Assembly (NCBI GenBank): GCA_013349325.1
Contig: DUZX01000009.1
Location: 40,723-104,722, forward strand
Direction: 5' to 3'
Source of the DNA: Desulfuromonadales bacterium
GTDB lineage: Bacteria > Desulfobacterota > Desulfuromonadia > Geobacterales > Pseudopelobacteraceae
Length of the DNA stretch: 64,000 bases
Shown piece by piece: positions 1 to 10,089 of the stretch (the stretch's first letter is position 1; each line of letters starts with the position of its first letter). A program made the translations under genes and the position numbers. A model generated the notes under the pieces. That model did not search any database. It was not told where the DNA came from and saw only the letters and a program-made list of their open reading frames with translations.

Positions 1-2034
1 CTGCTTGCCATGCATGGTCGCGTACTCGTGTGGTTGAAACGTTATGAAGAAGGTTATCGCCGACTTCAAAAAGCATATTCACTGCAGAGCTCTGCATCTT
101 TGCTGGCCGAGATAGAGCGGGTAGAAGCATTACGAGACGTTGCGGCTGCCAACACGCTTCTGGTAGAGGGAAACCTGGCTGAAGGCGAAGCACTGCTGAA
201 AAAGGTCTACCTGCACGGGAAAGTTCGCTACGAATCCGGAATATTACTGGCACGCTCTACGTTTGAGCGTGGCGCTTTTCCGGAAGCAGCGGAAATTTTG
301 GCCGATCTGGTTGTCAGATACCCGCAGGAAAAGGATCTTCGTCCGCGCTATGTCCAGGCACTTGTCAATACCGGCAACGACTGGCAGGCTCTTACGTTTA
401 TTGACTCACTCCCCGAAAGGGAACTTGATGCCGAGCTTCTCACGATCCGGGGAAGACTCCTTTTTAAGGCCGGTGATGCTGCGGGGGCTATTCGCTCACT
501 GCGGACGTCCACAAATCCGCAACAAGCCCAAGAGATCGCCGTTGAACAGAAAAAAATTGCAGTGGCACAGGCACTTCAAAAAGCGGACCTGCTGCTGGCA
601 GCCGGGGACAATCAGCGGGCGGATGCTTTTTTTGCCGAACTTTGCAATAACCAGCAGACCCGCTACGAAGGGTGCCGTAAACGTGCCGCCCTGGCCTCAC
701 AAACCGGAAATCATGATCGGGCTGCCGCACTTTACACCCAGCTATCCGCCTTATATCCGTTGGAACCCGATTTTATGCTGCTTCAGGCGCAGGAGCTGGT
801 ACATCTTCAAAAACTGCAGGACGCATCAAACGTGCTGGACGTGTATCCCGATCAGAACAACAGCACCTTGTTATCGCTGCGCGGCAGCATCGCCCTGAAT
901 CGAAAAAATCTTGACGAGGCCATTGCATTTTACAGCCGCGCAGTCCCAACCTCAAAAGATCCGGAAACCAGCCGTAAGCTTAATTTAATACGCACAACCA
1001 AAGCACTTGAAACCGCCGAAGGTCATCTGGTGCAGAAAGAGTTTGCTGCTGCAGAGTCACTGCTCCACGACCTCTACAGGAACAGCTCGGATCAGTACAC
1101 TTCCGGACTCCTGCTCGGACGCACTCTGCTGGCACAGAAGAAAAATCGTGAAGCGGCACTGCTCTACCGCGAGCTGGAACTACGCTACCCCAAGGAGCCT
1201 GACCTGACTGCGCTGCGCGTGGAGTCGCATCTCCTGGCGCGGGAATATGCGGAAGCCGTTGCGGTGCTGCGCGAGACACCGCTAGCCGTGAAGGAGTATC
1301 TGGCACGGGAGCGCGAAGATTTGCTCTATCGGAGTACGGACAACTGGATGAAGCTTTCGGGCGGTGCTTATGGACAGTCCGGCTCTGCGTATTCCACCAC
1401 GGAGACGAACCTGACGCTGTCTGGTTCTCAACGGGTCAAACAGTTTTCGCTGACCGGCTGGACAGGGACCACGTCAAAATTTTCACAAACAGATAGTCAG
1501 ATCGGTTTGGGAATTGCCGGCGGCAAAGGTGAAAAATCACCATGTACATGGGAGGTTAATTTTTCTGCTTCACCTGAAGCCCGGATAGTACCACGTACCA
1601 CGATAGGATTTGAGCTGACACGCGGCTTCAAGAGCTTCGAAGCATCGCTTGGATATACCCGGATGGACTTTACTGATAGTAGCGCCAACATCTTGATTCC
1701 GGGAATTTTGTGGTATATCCCCGGCACGACATTTACGTTGTCGGAGCGCCTTTACTTCGTACCCGACAACGGTGGCTCTACGTTCCTCACGACACTGCAT
1801 CATGAACCCAGTCACCGCCTGCGCTGGTACGTAAGTCTTGGAGCAGGCACCGGCGCCGAGCGCATTGACGCTCATGACCATTACCTGCGCTCACAAACAG
1901 TATCAGCGAGAATCGGCAGCGAATATCGCTACACCCCGCACTACAGTATCGGTGCCGAGGGTTCGTTTGAAACCCGAGACCAGCTCTACGATCGCTCCGG
2001 CGCGTCCCTGTTCATGAGGTACTGGTGGCAATGA
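1..2034 (+). CDS. TPR protein with C-terminal YaiO-type outer-membrane beta-barrel (5' partial)
   Basis: The frame is open from base 1, so the true start probably lies upstream and the ATG at 10 is only the first in-window Met. Residues about 1-440 are helical TPR-like repeats with recurring A..Y..L..YP patterns. From about residue 446 the sequence becomes alternating, aromatic beta-strand and ends in RYWWQ, as expected for an outer-membrane barrel. Segments such as the SLGYTRMDFTDSS stretch resemble the YaiO barrel family. A periplasmic TPR arm plus a barrel is the architecture of PgaA-like exporters, so it likely guides a polysaccharide across the outer membrane. The downstream HEAT gene overlaps its stop and a glycosyltransferase follows. 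Polymer identity is unknown. Confidence 0.8.
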   Translation: MLAMHGRVLVWLKRYEEGYRRLQKAYSLQSSASLLAEIERVEALRDVAAANTLLVEGNLAEGEALLKKVYLHGKVRYESGILLARSTFERGAFPEAAEILADLVVRYPQEKDLRPRYVQALVNTGNDWQALTFIDSLPERELDAELLTIRGRLLFKAGDAAGAIRSLRTSTNPQQAQEIAVEQKKIAVAQALQKADLLLAAGDNQRADAFFAELCNNQQTRYEGCRKRAALASQTGNHDRAAALYTQLSALYPLEPDFMLLQAQELVHLQKLQDASNVLDVYPDQNNSTLLSLRGSIALNRKNLDEAIAFYSRAVPTSKDPETSRKLNLIRTTKALETAEGHLVQKEFAAAESLLHDLYRNSSDQYTSGLLLGRTLLAQKKNREAALLYRELELRYPKEPDLTALRVESHLLAREYAEAVAVLRETPLAVKEYLAREREDLLYRSTDNWMKLSGGAYGQSGSAYSTTETNLTLSGSQRVKQFSLTGWTGTTSKFSQTDSQIGLGIAGGKGEKSPCTWEVNFSASPEARIVPRTTIGFELTRGFKSFEASLGYTRMDFTDSSANILIPGILWYIPGTTFTLSERLYFVPDNGGSTFLTTLHHEPSHRLRWYVSLGAGTGAERIDAHDHYLRSQTVSARIGSEYRYTPHYSIGAEGSFETRDQLYDRSGASLFMRYWWQ

Positions 2035-3218
2035 AACTGATCTATAGCTACTTCATTGATTTTCCGTTGTACCTGCGGGATACACTCATATTCTTTATCT
2101 GCCTCTTCTTCACCATGTCCGTTCTGCAACTGGTTTTTCTGATACTGCATAAAATGGTACTCGAACGCCGTGAAAAACGCTTTAAATTAAAAAAAGTGAT
2201 GTATTTTTCCAGCCTGACCAGAAATTTCGTCGATCCGGATCATCCTATCTATGCGCCGGTAGACGACCTTGAAACTCACGCTTTTATTGATGTCTGCGTG
2301 GATATAATGTCCGGAGTAAGTCGCCAGAACATGACCATAATCCATAAAGCCGTGCGAGAATTCGGAATCCCTGCTTTCCTGGTACGCAACTACAAAAAAA
2401 GCAGCCAATGGATCACGCACTATCAGATAGTTGAAACGCTCGGTTTTTTGAAACTTCCCGAACTCGCCCGGCTTTTTCGCGAAATCATTTCACAGGAAAT
2501 CGCACTTCTCGAAAAAAACAGGGCGCAGACAGAACAAAAGAAGCAGGGCTGGCTCTCTGATGTTCATAATCCGACAGCACGACATCTGCACCTGATTTCC
2601 AAAGCGCTCTGGGCACTGAGCCATATCTGCAACGATACTGATTTCCGTAACATCATCAGCGTGCTGCATACCCCCGGTTTTATGTCCGGCAAGTTCAATG
2701 AGTATATTTTTTGTAATATTATTGAAGCCTACCGACGGCGTGAACAAACCGGCGTGCTGTTGGATAAAATAGAAGAGCTCTTTGCAGATGATACCGTTTC
2801 ATTGCTCATAAAGCGTGATTTCATTCAGTCCTGCGGAATAGCGCACTTTACTCAAAGCCACACCCTGGTAGCGAACTGTACCGATATGTTCTTAACGTCA
2901 CCCGAAATAAAAATGGCCTGTATTCGCACGCTGGCCCAGATTGGAGACACACGGCTTGAGGAATTGACCTGCCTGTATCTTGAAGACAGTGACTGGCGCG
3001 TAAGGACTGTTGCGGCCAAAGATGCACACCTCTGTTCGGACGGCATTATTCCTGCCCTGCGCAAGGTTCTCTGCGACCGCAGCTATTATGTACGCCTGAA
3101 TGCAGCGCTGTCCCTGGCTCGCAAAGGTGAGGCGGGAAAAGCGGTCCTGCGGAGCTGTGCCGGCAGTAAAGATACGTACGAACATGACATGGCGCTGTAC
3201 GCCTTGAAACAGGGTTAG
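2031..3218 (+). CDS. Membrane-anchored HEAT-repeat protein
   Basis: A 395-residue protein. The ORF track starts at a GTG (2025), but the ATG at 2031 overlaps the upstream stop as ATGA and suits translational coupling. One strong hydrophobic segment (about residues 17-41) is followed by a basic stretch, giving a single N-terminal membrane anchor. The rest is alpha-helical, and the last 120 residues contain HEAT-like units (DWRVRTVAAKDA, YYVRLNAALSLARKG). HEAT units are protein-binding scaffolds, so it may link the inner-membrane glycosyltransferase encoded next to it with the outer-membrane partner before it. No catalytic motif is visible and the role is inferred from position only. Confidence 0.7.
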   Translation: MKLIYSYFIDFPLYLRDTLIFFICLFFTMSVLQLVFLILHKMVLERREKRFKLKKVMYFSSLTRNFVDPDHPIYAPVDDLETHAFIDVCVDIMSGVSRQNMTIIHKAVREFGIPAFLVRNYKKSSQWITHYQIVETLGFLKLPELARLFREIISQEIALLEKNRAQTEQKKQGWLSDVHNPTARHLHLISKALWALSHICNDTDFRNIISVLHTPGFMSGKFNEYIFCNIIEAYRRREQTGVLLDKIEELFADDTVSLLIKRDFIQSCGIAHFTQSHTLVANCTDMFLTSPEIKMACIRTLAQIGDTRLEELTCLYLEDSDWRVRTVAAKDAHLCSDGIIPALRKVLCDRSYYVRLNAALSLARKGEAGKAVLRSCAGSKDTYEHDMALYALKQG

Positions 3219-3221
3219 CCA

Positions 3222-4646
3222 ATGTCTGCATCCACCATAGTAACTCTGATACTACTTCTGCAGCTCGCCATCTTCATCTATTTCATACTCATAAATTCCC
3301 TCTACTCAATTTCCAATATCATCGCCTTTCTGGATATCCGCAGCCAGCTGGCAATATCGTCACGCCAGCATATCCGCAGCCTCGTTGCCGGCATCTACTA
3401 TCGCCCGATATCAATACTCGTACCGGCGTACAATGAAGCTGAAGTCGTGGCCACAAGTGTCAGGTTTCTCCTGAATCTACAGTTTCCGGAATACGAAGTC
3501 GTTGTCATTAACGACGGTTCAAGTGACGCAACACTTGAGATACTGGTCAACGAGTTCAGGATGGTCAAGGTCGAAAAGCCTTTCAAAAAGACGGTGCCAC
3601 ACGAACCGATCTACGGAATATATATCTCACCCGATCATCCGCACCTGCTGGTGCTTGACAAGGAAAACGGCGGCAAGGCCGATGCCTTGAATGCCGGGAT
3701 AAATGTATCGCAATACCCCCTTTTTTGTACCGTTGATGCCGACTCTCTTCTTGATGCAGACGCATTGATGCGGGCGGCGAAACTGTTTGTCGAAGATCGT
3801 GAAGTTGTAGCGACAGGTGGAATGGTCCGGGTGCTGAATGGCTGCCGGATAGTCAACGGAAAGATTGCAGAAATCTATGCACCTGACAGAGCACTTGAAA
3901 CCTTCCAATCGGTTGAGTATGTACGCGGCTTTCTGACCGGAAGAACAGCCTGGAATTTCACTAACAGTCTGATGGTTATTTCGGGTGCCTTCGGCATTTT
4001 TCGCAAGGACATTGCACTGGCTATTAACGGATACCGCAAATCCATGGGCGAAGATATGGACATCGTCGTGAGAATTCATCGGCACTGCCTTGAACAGAAG
4101 TTGAAATATAAAATCGTCTTTGTTCCGGATCCGGTGTGCTGGACCCAGGTACCAAGCGACTGGGCATCACTGCTGCGGCAGCGTAATCGTTGGCACCGGG
4201 GACTTATAGATTGCCTCTGGCACAACAAGGTAATGTTATTCAACCCTCGCTACAAAGCGGTCGGGCTCTTTGCCTTTCCCTATTTCCTGATTGTTGAAGC
4301 GCTGGGCCCTGCCATCGAATTTACGGGATATCTGGCATTCATTATTCTGGCGTTGTTTGGAATGTTGAACCGCGATATGGCTCTGCTCTTTATTATGCTT
4401 GCCATTGTGTGGGGCATGTCACTTAATCTTGGCGCAATTCTGCTTGACAACTTAATTTTTCGCCGCTACGAACGCGTTCGCGATCTGAGCAAGCTCTCAC
4501 TGTTTGCAGTTTTGGAATATCTGGGCTACCGGCAGCTGATTGTTGTCGAACGACTCTTTGCCACCGTAATGTCATTTCGAAAAGGTGAGTGGGGTAAACA
4601 AAATCGTAAGGAAATCATAAATGAACAACAAAAGCGGACTCGGTAA
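3222..4646 (+). CDS. Processive family 2 glycosyltransferase (PgaC/BcsA-like)
   Basis: A 474-residue inner-membrane glycosyltransferase. An N-terminal membrane helix (about residues 5-30) precedes a GT-A domain with VPAYNEAE (about 66), DGSSDAT (about 97, nucleotide-sugar binding), a DADS metal-binding motif (about 171), a GED segment (about 275, catalytic base region) and QRNRW (about 319), the QxxRW signature of processive synthases such as cellulose, hyaluronan and PNAG synthases. Two to three further membrane helices lie at about 340-440. The start is three bases after the HEAT gene stop, and the 3' end overlaps the next gene by 26 bases. It most likely polymerises and translocates a beta-linked polysaccharide. 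The sugar cannot be read from sequence. Confidence 0.9.
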   Translation: MSASTIVTLILLLQLAIFIYFILINSLYSISNIIAFLDIRSQLAISSRQHIRSLVAGIYYRPISILVPAYNEAEVVATSVRFLLNLQFPEYEVVVINDGSSDATLEILVNEFRMVKVEKPFKKTVPHEPIYGIYISPDHPHLLVLDKENGGKADALNAGINVSQYPLFCTVDADSLLDADALMRAAKLFVEDREVVATGGMVRVLNGCRIVNGKIAEIYAPDRALETFQSVEYVRGFLTGRTAWNFTNSLMVISGAFGIFRKDIALAINGYRKSMGEDMDIVVRIHRHCLEQKLKYKIVFVPDPVCWTQVPSDWASLLRQRNRWHRGLIDCLWHNKVMLFNPRYKAVGLFAFPYFLIVEALGPAIEFTGYLAFIILALFGMLNRDMALLFIMLAIVWGMSLNLGAILLDNLIFRRYERVRDLSKLSLFAVLEYLGYRQLIVVERLFATVMSFRKGEWGKQNRKEIINEQQKRTR

Positions 4647-5130
4647 GTTTCTCTATTTTTTCCCCCGGTTGCTGTTAGTGGCCATTTTCCTCGGTTTTGT
4701 TGCGCTTACCGCACTCAGCAATTTTGACGTCATCGAGCCTTTACTCTTCCCGCTGCACGCGGCACAGGGAAAAATTCGGGAGGTTTCTCCCACTATCGTT
4801 ATTGGTCACTATCCGCATGGCAGCAAAGTAAGGGATTTAAAAAAGCAGGGTATCGTTGTTGATATTTGCCTGTTGAATCCGGCACTGCCTCAGGAGCGGG
4901 CGTTGATAGAACAGTTGCAGCGCTTTGCAGCAAGAGAGGGTATAGAAGTCAAAAACTTCCCGTTGAGTTATCTGAATCTGGGTAGTGCCGAGAACCGTAA
5001 GTCTGTAGCGCAGATCGTCGAGTTCATTCGACAGAATCCGGGGAAGAAAATGTACATCCACTGCTATCTGGGAAGACACCGGGTAAAGGTTGTGGAGGAT
5101 GAGTTGCGCCGCCTGGGAGTTATCCGCTGA
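4621..5130 (+). CDS. Membrane-anchored dual-specificity-phosphatase-like protein
   Basis: A 169-residue protein with positive residues then one hydrophobic helix (about 11-33), predicting a cytoplasmic N-terminus and a periplasmic domain. Near the C-terminus lies HCYLGRHR, a full HCX5R catalytic loop of the protein-tyrosine/dual-specificity phosphatase superfamily with nucleophilic Cys and phosphate-binding Arg intact. Length fits a minimal DSP fold. It overlaps the glycosyltransferase gene by 26 bases, so it belongs to the same transcript. Possible substrates are a phosphorylated lipid or sugar, or a regulatory phosphotyrosine. The orientation makes an envelope substrate more likely. Substrate unknown. 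Confidence 0.75.
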   Translation: MNNKSGLGKFLYFFPRLLLVAIFLGFVALTALSNFDVIEPLLFPLHAAQGKIREVSPTIVIGHYPHGSKVRDLKKQGIVVDICLLNPALPQERALIEQLQRFAAREGIEVKNFPLSYLNLGSAENRKSVAQIVEFIRQNPGKKMYIHCYLGRHRVKVVEDELRRLGVIR

Positions 5131-5293
5131 TTTTTGCACATATGGTTAATATGGTTCTCTTGTCAGAAAAATTGTGATACTGTCGCCGTCTGTTTTCCTG
5201 GATAATCTCGCTGTAAAATCCCGAGCAGATACATTCTATTCCTAACTTTATTTCTCATCCCAGCGGTGAGAACAGAACTGATACGAGGTTGCA

Positions 5294-7849
5294 ATGCAGA
5301 ATTCAACGCAGAATCCGAATGATAAAATTTCGGTAAATATTGAAGATGAAATGAAGCGTTCCTACATGGATTACGCCATGTCGGTTATCATCGGCCGGGC
5401 TCTGCCGGATGTGCGTGACGGCCTCAAACCGGTGCATCGCCGCTGCCTGTATGCCATGTATGACATGGGCAACGATTACAACAAACCGTATAAGAAATCG
5501 GCCCGTGTGGTCGGTGATGTTATCGGTAAGTATCATCCGCACGGCGATACTGCCGCCTACGATACCATCGTTCGTATGGCTCAGGATTTCTCCTTGCGCT
5601 ACATGCTGGTTGATGGTCAGGGTAACTTTGGTTCGGTGGACGGCGACCGTCCGGCGGCCATGCGTTACACCGAGATTCGTCTGCGTCAGCTGACCCATGA
5701 GCTTTTGGCCGATATTGATAAAGAAACCGTCAACATGGCACCCAACTACAATGACGAGATGGACGAACCGACCGTACTGCCGGCCAAATTCCCCAATCTG
5801 CTGGTGAACGGCTCAACCGGTATTGCCGTCGGCATGGCAACCAACATCCCGCCCCACAATCTGGTGGAAGTGTCCAACGCCATCATCGCCGTCATACAGA
5901 ACCCCGAAGTTACCTTTGAAGAGTTGCTGGCCTTGGTACCCGGCCCCGATTTTCCTACCGGCGCTACCATCTATGGCCGTCAGGGTATCCGCGATGCCTA
6001 CGCTACCGGACGCGGCATCATTCAGATCCGCGCCAAGGCGCATGTCGAGGCTTCCAAGCGCTCGGAGCGTCAGGCCATTGTTGTCACCGAGCTCCCCTAT
6101 CAGGTCAACAAGGCGCGTCTGATCGAGAAGATTGCCGAACTGGTCAAGGAGAAACGGGTTGAAGGGATTACCGAAATCCGCGATGAATCCGACCGTCAGG
6201 GGATGCGCATCGTCATCGAGGTCAAGCGCGACGAAAACGCCGAAGTGCTGCTGAATCAGCTCTACAAACAGAGCCAGCTGCAGGTTTCGTTCGGTATCAT
6301 CATGCTCGCGATTGTCCACAACCGCCCGCGCGTACTGAATCTGCGCGAGATGATAGACTGTTTTGTCGAACACCGCTGCGAAGTTGTCACTCGCCGCACC
6401 AACTTTGAGTTAAAGAAAGCGTTGGCCCGCGCTCACATTCTGGAAGGCCTCAAGATCGCTTTGGACTGGCTGGATGCTGTTATCGAAATGATCCGCGAAT
6501 CAAAAACACCACCTGAAGCTAAATTGGGACTGATGGAAGGCAAGTTCGCCGATCCGGAATTTTTAACGCGCCTCAACCTGCCGCGCCCGGACGGTTTTGA
6601 AGAAGCGGTCCATCTGACCGAAATACAGGCTCAGGCCATTCTGGAAATGCGTCTGCAGCGCCTGACTGGACTGGAACGGGACAAGATTATTGCCGAGTTC
6701 GAAGAAGTCATGAGACTTATCGCCCGTCTGCGCGAAATTCTGGCTTCCGATACCGAAATTCTCAAGATCATCGTTGGCGAGTTGACCGAAATCCGCGACA
6801 AGTTCGGCGACAAGCGCCGCTCCGAGATCGCCGACCAGAGTGCCGATATCTCGCGCGAAGACACCATCGAAGATGAGGAGATGGTCGTCACGATTTCACA
6901 CACCGGCTACATCAAGCGCAGTGCCGTTGACCTGTACCGTTCGCAACGGCGCGGCGGCAAAGGCAAGACCGGCATGAAGACCAAAGATGAGGATTTCGTC
7001 GAACAGCTCTTCATCGCTTCGACCAAGGACTTCCTGCTCTGCTTTACCGATGCCGGCCGCATGTACTGGCTCAAGGTCTATGAAATTCCGGAAGGAAGCC
7101 GCACCACCAAAGGAAAAGCGGTCGTCAACCTGGTCAATGTTTCGGATGGTGAAAAAATCACTACTATCCTGCCGGTCAAGGAGTTCAGCGAGAACACGTT
7201 CCTCTTTATGGCCACCCAGAACGGAGTCGTCAAAAAGACGCCGCTGGTAGACTACTCCAACGTACGCGTTGGCGGCATCATCGCCGTCAATCTGGATGAT
7301 GGCGACAAGTTGATATCGGTGGCCCTGACCGATGGCAGTAAGGACATCTTCCTGGCATCACGCGGCGGCAAAGCGATTCGCTTCAATGAAGAAGACGTCC
7401 GTCCGATGGGGCGCGTTACACGTGGTGTGCGTGGCATGAACCTCTCCGCAGACGACCGCGTAATCGGCATGGAGATCGTCGACAATACCGCCGTTGGCTC
7501 CACCATCTTCACCGTCTGTGAAAACGGCTTTGGCAAGCGTACCGACCTGGACGAGTATCGCGACCAGTCGCGCGGCGGCAAGGGCATTATCACGATCAAA
7601 ACCACCGAGCGCAACGGCGCCGTCGTTAACGTCATGCAGGTGGCTGATGATCACGACCTGATGGTGATCACCGACCAGGGCAAGATCCTGCGGGTGCCGG
7701 TTTCCGGCTTTTCGGTTATCGGTCGAAATACTCAGGGTGTGACTCTCATGAATACCGAAGATAACGAGAAGGTCGTAGCTGTAGCACGTCTGGCTGAAAA
7801 GGATGAAGATGAACTTGACGGAGGAGCCGAAGAAGAAGCAGAGGTGTAG
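5294..7849 (+). CDS. gyrA: DNA gyrase subunit A
   Basis: An 851-residue subunit of type IIA topoisomerase that, with GyrB, introduces negative supercoils. The N-terminal winged-helix and tower core carries the catalytic Tyr at residue 125 (MRYTEIRL). The quinolone-determining region reads [10 protein letters not shown], with Thr86 and Asp90 at the positions of E. coli Ser83 and Asp87. The C-terminal beta-pinwheel has the GyrA box QRRGGKG, which separates GyrA from ParC. The acidic tail ([15 protein letters not shown]) is typical. A 163-base gap precedes the gene, and I see no clear -35/-10 pair in it. The stop lies one base from that of the convergent helicase gene. gyrB is not in the window. 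Confidence 0.97.
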   Translation: MQNSTQNPNDKISVNIEDEMKRSYMDYAMSVIIGRALPDVRDGLKPVHRRCLYAMYDMGNDYNKPYKKSARVVGDVIGKYHPHGDTAAYDTIVRMAQDFSLRYMLVDGQGNFGSVDGDRPAAMRYTEIRLRQLTHELLADIDKETVNMAPNYNDEMDEPTVLPAKFPNLLVNGSTGIAVGMATNIPPHNLVEVSNAIIAVIQNPEVTFEELLALVPGPDFPTGATIYGRQGIRDAYATGRGIIQIRAKAHVEASKRSERQAIVVTELPYQVNKARLIEKIAELVKEKRVEGITEIRDESDRQGMRIVIEVKRDENAEVLLNQLYKQSQLQVSFGIIMLAIVHNRPRVLNLREMIDCFVEHRCEVVTRRTNFELKKALARAHILEGLKIALDWLDAVIEMIRESKTPPEAKLGLMEGKFADPEFLTRLNLPRPDGFEEAVHLTEIQAQAILEMRLQRLTGLERDKIIAEFEEVMRLIARLREILASDTEILKIIVGELTEIRDKFGDKRRSEIADQSADISREDTIEDEEMVVTISHTGYIKRSAVDLYRSQRRGGKGKTGMKTKDEDFVEQLFIASTKDFLLCFTDAGRMYWLKVYEIPEGSRTTKGKAVVNLVNVSDGEKITTILPVKEFSENTFLFMATQNGVVKKTPLVDYSNVRVGGIIAVNLDDGDKLISVALTDGSKDIFLASRGGKAIRFNEEDVRPMGRVTRGVRGMNLSADDRVIGMEIVDNTAVGSTIFTVCENGFGKRTDLDEYRDQSRGGKGIITIKTTERNGAVVNVMQVADDHDLMVITDQGKILRVPVSGFSVIGRNTQGVTLMNTEDNEKVVAVARLAEKDEDELDGGAEEEAEV

Positions 7850-7850
7850 T

Positions 7851-10070
7851 TTACGCTATTTCGAGGCCGGCAAATCTGACGAGCAGTTTTTTTAAACCGA
7901 CAGAATTAAAGGTGATGATCACTTTTTGGTCATCACCTTCGCCTTCAATTTTATTGAGCGTTCCGACGCCAAACTTGGCGTGACGCAGTTTCATGCCGAG
8001 ACGCAGGCTACCATGAGACTCTTGAGGTTCCGGAATCACTTCAATCTCGTTGGACGCCAATTCGGATAATCCGGCCAGATTGTGAGATTTCGTATCCGGA
8101 ATCGTTTCTGAATAATAGATTTTAGATCTGCTTGCTGGATCCGAATGACCAAAACCCACCGACCATGCCTCATCCCGCCACTGTTCGATGCACTCGGACG
8201 GAATTTCTTCAAGGAAACGGGACGACGGGTTTCTCGTCCAGGAACCGTACTGGATCCTACTCCTGGCGTGCGTTATGTAGAGTCGCTCCTTGGCCCTGGT
8301 AATCGAGACATAACACAGGCGCCGTTCCTCTTCCATTTCGCTGCGACTCCCCAATGAACGACTGTGCGGAAAGATCCCCTCCTCGGCACCAACGATAAAA
8401 CAGACACCAAACTCAAGCCCCTTGGCCGAATGCATCGTCAACAGCGTTACCCGATCTCCTCTTTGTTCATCATCCATGCTGGACACCAGCGCAGCCTTTT
8501 CAAGAAACGCTTCCAGCGTATGTTCCTGCGCATTTTCATCAAAATCTGTGGCAACAGAAATCAGTTCCTTGATGTTTTCAAGCTGGGTAAGCGCCTTTTC
8601 CGTACCCTCCTCCATCAAAACGCTTTCGTAACCCGATTCAATAATGACGCTCTCCACAAGCTGAGCCAGCGGAACCGTGGTAACCATGCCCTGCAGTTTC
8701 GTCATAATATGAGCGAAAACCGCTACTTTCGGCGATTTTTTTTCTTCATGGTTCAGCACCGCCGCAAACAGAGATGTACCCTGGGAGGCCGCCTTTTCAG
8801 CCAGCTTATCGATGGTCTGCTTGCCGATGCCACGAGCCGGCACGTTGATGATGCGACGCAGCGCCATATCATCGGACGTGTTGCTTAAAAGCCGCAGATA
8901 CGCCAGAACATCCTTGATTTCAAGCCGGTCATAGAAGCGTAAACCGCCGACGATGGCGTACGGAATACCGGCCCGCATGAGTGCTTCCTCGATGCTCCTG
9001 GACTGGGCATTCATCCGGTATAACACCGCCTGATCAGAGTAGCTGAATCCGCTTTTTATCCCCTTATGAATCTGCTCAGCAACGTATTTTCCCTCTTCGC
9101 GTTGATCCTCCAGCTCGGCGACCACAATTTTGTGATCGTGACTGTTCTCCGTAAACAACGTCTTGCTTTTTCGGCGTTGATTATTGGCAATCACAGCATT
9201 GGCTGCTTGCAGAATGCGCTGACCGCAACGGTAGTTCTGTTCCAGCTTTATTATTTTTGCATCAGGAAAATCTTTTTCAAAGTCGAGAATATTGCGAATA
9301 TCGGCACCACGCCAACTGTAGACAGACTGATCGGCATCCCCGATAACACACAGATTGCCTGTTCTGGCGGCCAACAGGCGCGCTATCTGATACTGGACAT
9401 GGTTGGTATCCTGATATTCGTCAATCTGAATGTAGTCGAAGTGTTCCTGCCAGCGCCTTAGAACCTCCTCGTTCTTTTGAAACAGCTGCAGCGTCAACGT
9501 CAACAGGTCGCCGAAATCGACCGTATTCATGTTCCGTAAATGTTCCTGGTAATGCGTGTAGATACGGAGGTATTTGTCATGATCGCAGGGTGCATTCACG
9601 GTTACTTTTCCCGGCAGTTCACCCCTGTTTTTACACTCATCGATAAAATGTCCGACAAAAGCAGGCTTGAAGCGCGTGCTGTCAAGGTTACAGGCTGCCG
9701 TTGATTCGGTGATCGCTTTACGCACATCATCCATATCAAGGATCGTAAATTTTGAATTATAGGAGGGATCGAGCAGGTGAATGTCCTGGCGTAAAATCCG
9801 TGAGCAAAAGCTGTGAAAGGTGCTGACAACCGGTCGTTCACCCTTGATAAGCCGGGTAACCCGTTCTGACATTTCCCGGGCAGCCTTATTTGTGAAGGTC
9901 ATGGAGAGTATTTTATAGACCGGTACGCCGTCTTTAACCAGCCGCGCAATACGGTGGGTAATGACGCGCGTTTTACCGGAACCGGCCCCCGCCAGAATCA
10001 GCATCGGTCCGTCCGTATGCAGGATTGCCTCGCGTTGCGGGTCGTTAAACAGTGTCAGGTCATCTGTCAT
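7851..10070 (-). CDS. UvrD/PcrA-type ATP-dependent DNA helicase
   Basis: A superfamily 1A 3'-5' helicase used in excision repair and replication-fork processing. I place the start at the MTDDLTLF Met (10070), giving 739 residues. The longer ORF-track start would run into flgL and adds a low-quality leader. Motifs: Q-motif region NDPQREAI, Walker A GAGSGKT (about 28-34), motif II DEYQDTN, motif III GDADQSVYSWRGA, motif IV region QNYRCGQRIL, motif V TMHSAKGLEF, motif VI VSITRAKERLYI. The C-terminus (LRHAKFGVGTLNKIEG) is the Tudor-like tail of PcrA that contacts RNA polymerase. It lies 19 bases after flgL on the same strand, so it may receive read-through from the flagellar operon. Confidence 0.93.
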   Translation of the reverse strand: MTDDLTLFNDPQREAILHTDGPMLILAGAGSGKTRVITHRIARLVKDGVPVYKILSMTFTNKAAREMSERVTRLIKGERPVVSTFHSFCSRILRQDIHLLDPSYNSKFTILDMDDVRKAITESTAACNLDSTRFKPAFVGHFIDECKNRGELPGKVTVNAPCDHDKYLRIYTHYQEHLRNMNTVDFGDLLTLTLQLFQKNEEVLRRWQEHFDYIQIDEYQDTNHVQYQIARLLAARTGNLCVIGDADQSVYSWRGADIRNILDFEKDFPDAKIIKLEQNYRCGQRILQAANAVIANNQRRKSKTLFTENSHDHKIVVAELEDQREEGKYVAEQIHKGIKSGFSYSDQAVLYRMNAQSRSIEEALMRAGIPYAIVGGLRFYDRLEIKDVLAYLRLLSNTSDDMALRRIINVPARGIGKQTIDKLAEKAASQGTSLFAAVLNHEEKKSPKVAVFAHIMTKLQGMVTTVPLAQLVESVIIESGYESVLMEEGTEKALTQLENIKELISVATDFDENAQEHTLEAFLEKAALVSSMDDEQRGDRVTLLTMHSAKGLEFGVCFIVGAEEGIFPHSRSLGSRSEMEEERRLCYVSITRAKERLYITHARSRIQYGSWTRNPSSRFLEEIPSECIEQWRDEAWSVGFGHSDPASRSKIYYSETIPDTKSHNLAGLSELASNEIEVIPEPQESHGSLRLGMKLRHAKFGVGTLNKIEGEGDDQKVIITFNSVGLKKLLVRFAGLEIA

Positions 10071-10089
10071 GAAGTCGGAAATCGGGGCG

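Noticed and set aside
5813-6373. 186-residue ORF on the minus strand inside gyrA
   Set aside because: It is a codon-bias shadow of gyrA with no family resemblance. The same applies to the other ORFs listed inside gyrA.
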